Shown here in pieces: positions 60,930-64,000 of a stretch of DNA of 64,000 nucleotides (position 1 is its first letter; each line of letters begins with the position of its first letter). The DNA comes from JBBRVW01 sp963784645 (lineage in GTDB: Bacteria; Actinomycetota; Actinomycetes; JACCUZ01): NCBI GenBank assembly GCA_963784645.1, contig CAWARY010000015.1, positions 62,001 through 126,000 on the forward strand, in the 5' to 3' direction. Position numbers and translations under genes: made by a program. The notes beneath the pieces are model-generated. The model worked only from the letters and a program-made list of their open reading frames with translations, did not search any database and was not told the origin of the DNA.

Positions 60930-61943
60930 TCACCCCACGGGGTCGGCGCCCTTCGTCGTGCTCCGGCCCGCGGCTGCGCCGCCCTCGCGGGCGGTGACGA
61001 TGGCGCCGACGGCGCGCTCGAGCGCGTAGACCGGGTCGGTGCCGCCGCCCTTGATCTGCTCGTCGGCCCTGGCCACGGCGAGGATGCCGGCGGCCACGCC
61101 GTCCGGTGTCCAGCCGGCCAGCTGGCCGCGTGCCTTGCGGACCTGGAACGGCGCCAGCCCGAGGTCGCGGGCGATGTCGTCGGGCCGGGCCGACCGGGAG
61201 GCACCGGCCACCTTGGCCAGGCTCCGCAGCCCGGCCGCGAAGGCGGCGTTGATCGGCACCGGGTCGACCCCGGTGGCCAGCGCGTGGCGCAACAGCCGGA
61301 GCGCCTCCTCGTAGCGGCCCTCGACGGCGGCGTCGGCCACCTTGAAGCCGGTCACCTCGACGCGGCCGGAGTGGTAGCGCTCGACCACCTCGACGTCAAC
61401 CGTCCCGGTGGTGTCCGAGACCAGCTGGCTGCACGCCTGCGCGAGCTCTCGGAGGTCGCTGCCGAGAGCGTCGACCAGAGCCACTGCCGCGGCCGGCGCG
61501 ACCCGGCGGCTGGCCGCCTTGAACTCGCCCTGGACGAAGGCGACCTTGTCGCTCTCCCACTTGACCTGCTTGCACTCGACGACGACGGCGCCGGCCTTCT
61601 TCACCGCGTCGAGCAGCGACTTGCCCTTGACGCCCCCGCCGTGCACCAGCACCAGCACGACGTCGTCGGGCGGGTCGGCGACCGCGTGCCGCAGCTCGTC
61701 GGCGAGCTCCTCGGCGGCCTCCGCGAGGTCCCGGACGACGATGACGGTGGTGCCGCCGAACAGCGACGGGCTCGCCAGCCCGGTGACCCGGCCCGGCCCC
61801 AGGCCGACGGCCGACAGGTCGTGGATCTCCGCGTCCGGGTCGGCGGCACGCACCGCGGTGACCACCGTGGCCACCGCCCGGTCGCGCAGCAGGGCTTCGG
61901 GGCCGGTGACGAGGGTGAGCGGAGCGGGGCCGGGAGCGGGCAT
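60930..61943 (-). CDS. holA: DNA polymerase III delta subunit
   Basis: 337 residues from ATG 61943 (PAPGPAPLTLVTGPEALLRDRAV); a GTG at 61982 overlapping comEC would add 13 residues. The clamp-loader wrench: an AAA+-like domain without Walker A, FGGTTVIVVRDLAEA, GGVKGKSLLDAVKKAGAVVVECKQVK (26-residue region at about 115-140), then the C-terminal collar (DDIARDLGLAPFQVRKARGQLAGW). It opens the beta clamp for loading. It follows comEC directly, the usual comEC-holA-rpsT arrangement. Confidence 0.92.
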   Translation of the reverse strand: MPAPGPAPLTLVTGPEALLRDRAVATVVTAVRAADPDAEIHDLSAVGLGPGRVTGLASPSLFGGTTVIVVRDLAEAAEELADELRHAVADPPDDVVLVLVHGGGVKGKSLLDAVKKAGAVVVECKQVKWESDKVAFVQGEFKAASRRVAPAAAVALVDALGSDLRELAQACSQLVSDTTGTVDVEVVERYHSGRVEVTGFKVADAAVEGRYEEALRLLRHALATGVDPVPINAAFAAGLRSLAKVAGASRSARPDDIARDLGLAPFQVRKARGQLAGWTPDGVAAGILAVARADEQIKGGGTDPVYALERAVGAIVTAREGGAAAGRSTTKGADPVG

Positions 61944-61971
61944 CGCGGTCAGGCTAGCCGCACCCGGCCGC

Positions 61972-64000
61972 TCAGCCGGCACGGACCAGCTTCAGGTGCC
62001 GGCGGTCACCGACGACGAGCAGGGTGCCGTCGCGGTCGGTGCGGCCGACCACGGCGCCGCTGCGGCGCAGGGCCAGCATCGTCGACCGGGCGGGGTGGCC
62101 GTAGTCGTTGTCCGCGCCGACACTGACGACCGCCAGCCGCGGCCGCGCCGCGGCCAGCAGGGCCGGGTCCTGGTAGGCCGAGCCGTGATGGGCCACCTTC
62201 AGGACATCGACCGTCCCGAGCGGCTGACCGGCCGCAAGCAGTCCCGCCAGCAATGCCCGCTGGGCCGGTGGCTCCACGTCGCCGGTGAGCAGCAGCCGCA
62301 CCCCGTGGGTGCCGACGAGGAGCACCAGGCTGGCGTTGTTGGGCACCGAACCCTCGCCGATGACCCGTGAGGGCCAGAGGACCTGCCAGGACAGCGGCCC
62401 GGCGCGCATCCGCTCCCCCACGACTGCGGTGGTCAGCGGCACCCGTGCCCGGCGGGTCCACCGGCGCACCCGAGCCAGCTCGCCGGCGGGCTCGTCGTAG
62501 GTGCCCGTCACCACTTCCCCGACGGTCCGGCCGCGCAGGACGCCGGGAAGGCCCTCGACGTGATCCGCATGCAGGTGGGTGAGGAGCACCATCGCGACCC
62601 GCCGCACGCCCAGCCCTCGCAGGCAACGGTCGACCGCGCGCGGGTCGGGACCCGCGTCGACGACGACCGCCGTGCCGGCCCCTGCTGCGAGGACGAGGGC
62701 GTCGCCCTGACCCACGTCGCACACCGCGAGCAGCCAGCCGCGCGGCGGCCAGCCCGGTGAGGTGGCGGCCGCCGCGAGGCCCACGGCCACCACGACCACC
62801 ACCCCGACCGCGGCAGCGGGCCGGCGTCCGAGACCGCGGGCGACGAGCACAGCCGCCCCGGTCGCCACTGCCAGGGCCAGCGCCCCGGTGACCGAGCCGG
62901 GCCAGGGCACGGCTGCGTCCGGCACGGCAGCGGCGCGGTGGGCGACCGCAGCGATCCACGCGACGGGCAGCTCGGCGACCCGCGCCAGGACCTCGGCTGC
63001 CGGCGGGCTGACCGGGGCCGCGGCGGCAGCCAGCACCCCGAGCACCGTGGCCGGAGCCACCGCCGGCGCCGCCAGCAGGTTCGCCGGCACCGCGACGAGG
63101 CTGACCTGCCCGCTCAGCAGCACGATCACCGGCGCGCACAGCAGCTGCGCGGCCAGCGCCACCGCCAGCGCCTCGGCGACAGGCCGCGGCACGCCCCGCA
63201 CCCGCCACGCCGACGCCCAGCCCGGGGCGAGCAGCACCAGCCCGGCCGTCGCCAGGGCGGACAGCACGAAGCCGTAGGAGCGCGCCAGCCACGGGTCTGC
63301 CAGCAGGAGCACGGTCACCGCCGCACCGAGCGCGCCCAGCCCGCGACGCCGCCGCCCGGTCGCCAGCGCCAGCAGGCCGACGCCCCCCATGACGGCCGCC
63401 CGCAGGACCGACGGCTGGGGACGGGCCAGCACGACGAAGCCGACGACAGCCAGCGCCGCGGCGGCCGGCAGCACCCGCCCCCGCAGCCCGACCCAGCGAC
63501 CGGCGAGCAGGACGAAGGAGGCGACGACCGCCACGTTCGAGCCCGACACCGCCACCAGGTGCGTCATGCCTGACGTGCGCAGGTCGGCGTCCAGGGCGGC
63601 CGTCACCCGCGACGTGTCGCCCACGACCAGTCCGGGCAGCAGCCCGCGCGGGTCGCGCGCCAGTCCGTCGGCCGCATCGCGCAGCCCGGCCCGCAGCCGC
63701 CCCGCGGCGCGCTGCACCGCCGGCGGTCGGCCGTGCAGCTCAGGTGGCCCGCGGACCAGCACGACCGCAGCCTCGCCGTGCCCGGCGCGGGGCAGTCCGA
63801 GCCGGCCGGACCAGGAGACCGCCTGCCCGGGCAGCAGCCCCCGCCACCGGAGGTCCCGCGCCAGCAGCACCACGGCGACCCGGGTGCGGAACGCCCCGCC
63901 GCGCGCCCGGACCGACGTCACTCGTGCGGGGACCACGACGAGGTCGCCTGCCCGGTGGTCGCCACGGGTGCCGCCGGGCCGGACGGTCGGGTCGCCGGTC
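61972..64000 (-). CDS. comEC: ComEC/Rec2-type DNA uptake channel, cut off by the window end
   Basis: The frame stays open to base 64000, so the N-terminus is missing; at least 675 codons are present. The visible part begins in the OB-like DUF4131 region, then has the competence membrane domain (GLLPGLVVGDTSRV, MTHLVAVSGSNVAVV, about ten helices) and a C-terminal metallo-beta-lactamase domain (VCDVGQGDALVL, LTHLHADHVEG, LLLTGDVEPPAQRAL, LKVAHHGSAYQ). ComEC passes single-stranded DNA into the cytoplasm. The MBL metal ligands (HxHxDH) are intact, so the predicted nuclease may be active. It lies directly upstream of holA. Confidence 0.93.
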   Translation of the reverse strand, partial: TGDPTVRPGGTRGDHRAGDLVVVPARVTSVRARGGAFRTRVAVVLLARDLRWRGLLPGQAVSWSGRLGLPRAGHGEAAVVLVRGPPELHGRPPAVQRAAGRLRAGLRDAADGLARDPRGLLPGLVVGDTSRVTAALDADLRTSGMTHLVAVSGSNVAVVASFVLLAGRWVGLRGRVLPAAAALAVVGFVVLARPQPSVLRAAVMGGVGLLALATGRRRRGLGALGAAVTVLLLADPWLARSYGFVLSALATAGLVLLAPGWASAWRVRGVPRPVAEALAVALAAQLLCAPVIVLLSGQVSLVAVPANLLAAPAVAPATVLGVLAAAAAPVSPPAAEVLARVAELPVAWIAAVAHRAAAVPDAAVPWPGSVTGALALAVATGAAVLVARGLGRRPAAAVGVVVVVAVGLAAAATSPGWPPRGWLLAVCDVGQGDALVLAAGAGTAVVVDAGPDPRAVDRCLRGLGVRRVAMVLLTHLHADHVEGLPGVLRGRTVGEVVTGTYDEPAGELARVRRWTRRARVPLTTAVVGERMRAGPLSWQVLWPSRVIGEGSVPNNASLVLLVGTHGVRLLLTGDVEPPAQRALLAGLLAAGQPLGTVDVLKVAHHGSAYQDPALLAAARPRLAVVSVGADNDYGHPARSTMLALRRSGAVVGRTDRDGTLLVVGDRRHLKLVRAG

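Overview
The window is chromosomal DNA from a high-GC actinomycete. Almost every codon ends in G or C, GTG starts are common, and many genes overlap through ATGA or GTGA. The housekeeping order is actinobacterial: comEC-holA-rpsT, lepA-hemW, hrcA-dnaJ-rsmE, HIT, phoH-ybeY-CBS-era, leuA, recO-uppS, glyS, dusB. DUF222/HNH (13E12-type) genes, an excalibur protein and a sigma factor paired with a GerMN/Gmad2 protein fit Propionibacteriales (Nocardioides-like) or a neighbouring order. I cannot name the genus. I saw no tRNA, rRNA, CRISPR array, prophage or insertion sequence.

Layout. 1-10.3 kb: a cut-off lipoprotein, a secreted beta-propeller protein, an orphan LanC-like cyclase, dusB, a secreted PQQ-type dehydrogenase beside a lysyl-oxidase-like protein, a DesK/DesR-type two-component pair, a DapB-like reductase and an excalibur protein. 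10.4-20 kb: an APH-type phosphotransferase, an intact SOS-controlled HNH gene, a methyltransferase, a HelR-type RNA-polymerase recycling factor behind a rifamycin-associated-element-like palindrome, glyS, a ZIP-Fur pair and a secreted GDPD. 20-35 kb: uppS-recO-glycosyltransferase, a cytosine-deaminase-like enzyme, a secreted protein with a hidden ribosome binding site, a frameshifted second HNH copy, a lactonase-like MBL protein, an ArsR-AHSA1-DHFR operon, leuA with a leucine leader peptide and pseudoknot, and two tandem double-GNAT genes.

35-48 kb is the conserved block era, AI-2E permease, dead cytidine deaminase, CBS protein, ybeY, phoH; then a serine hydrolase, HIT protein, sigma factor with its GerMN partner, a 240-base tandem repeat with covarying hairpins, rsmE (probable CTG start), dnaJ and hrcA under a CIRCE operator. 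48-64 kb holds a DUF3097 protein, a membrane protein, hemW, an acyl-CoA ligase, a MOSC protein and lepA, then RidA, two overlapping phosphotransferases and a large secreted zinc metalloprotease, then rpsT, holA and comEC, which runs off the end.

The most striking material is regulatory: a leaderless SOS promoter repeated before both HNH genes, a 31-base palindrome before helR, a complete leuA leader-peptide/pseudoknot device, and the tandem hairpin repeat before rsmE, which I cannot match to anything known.
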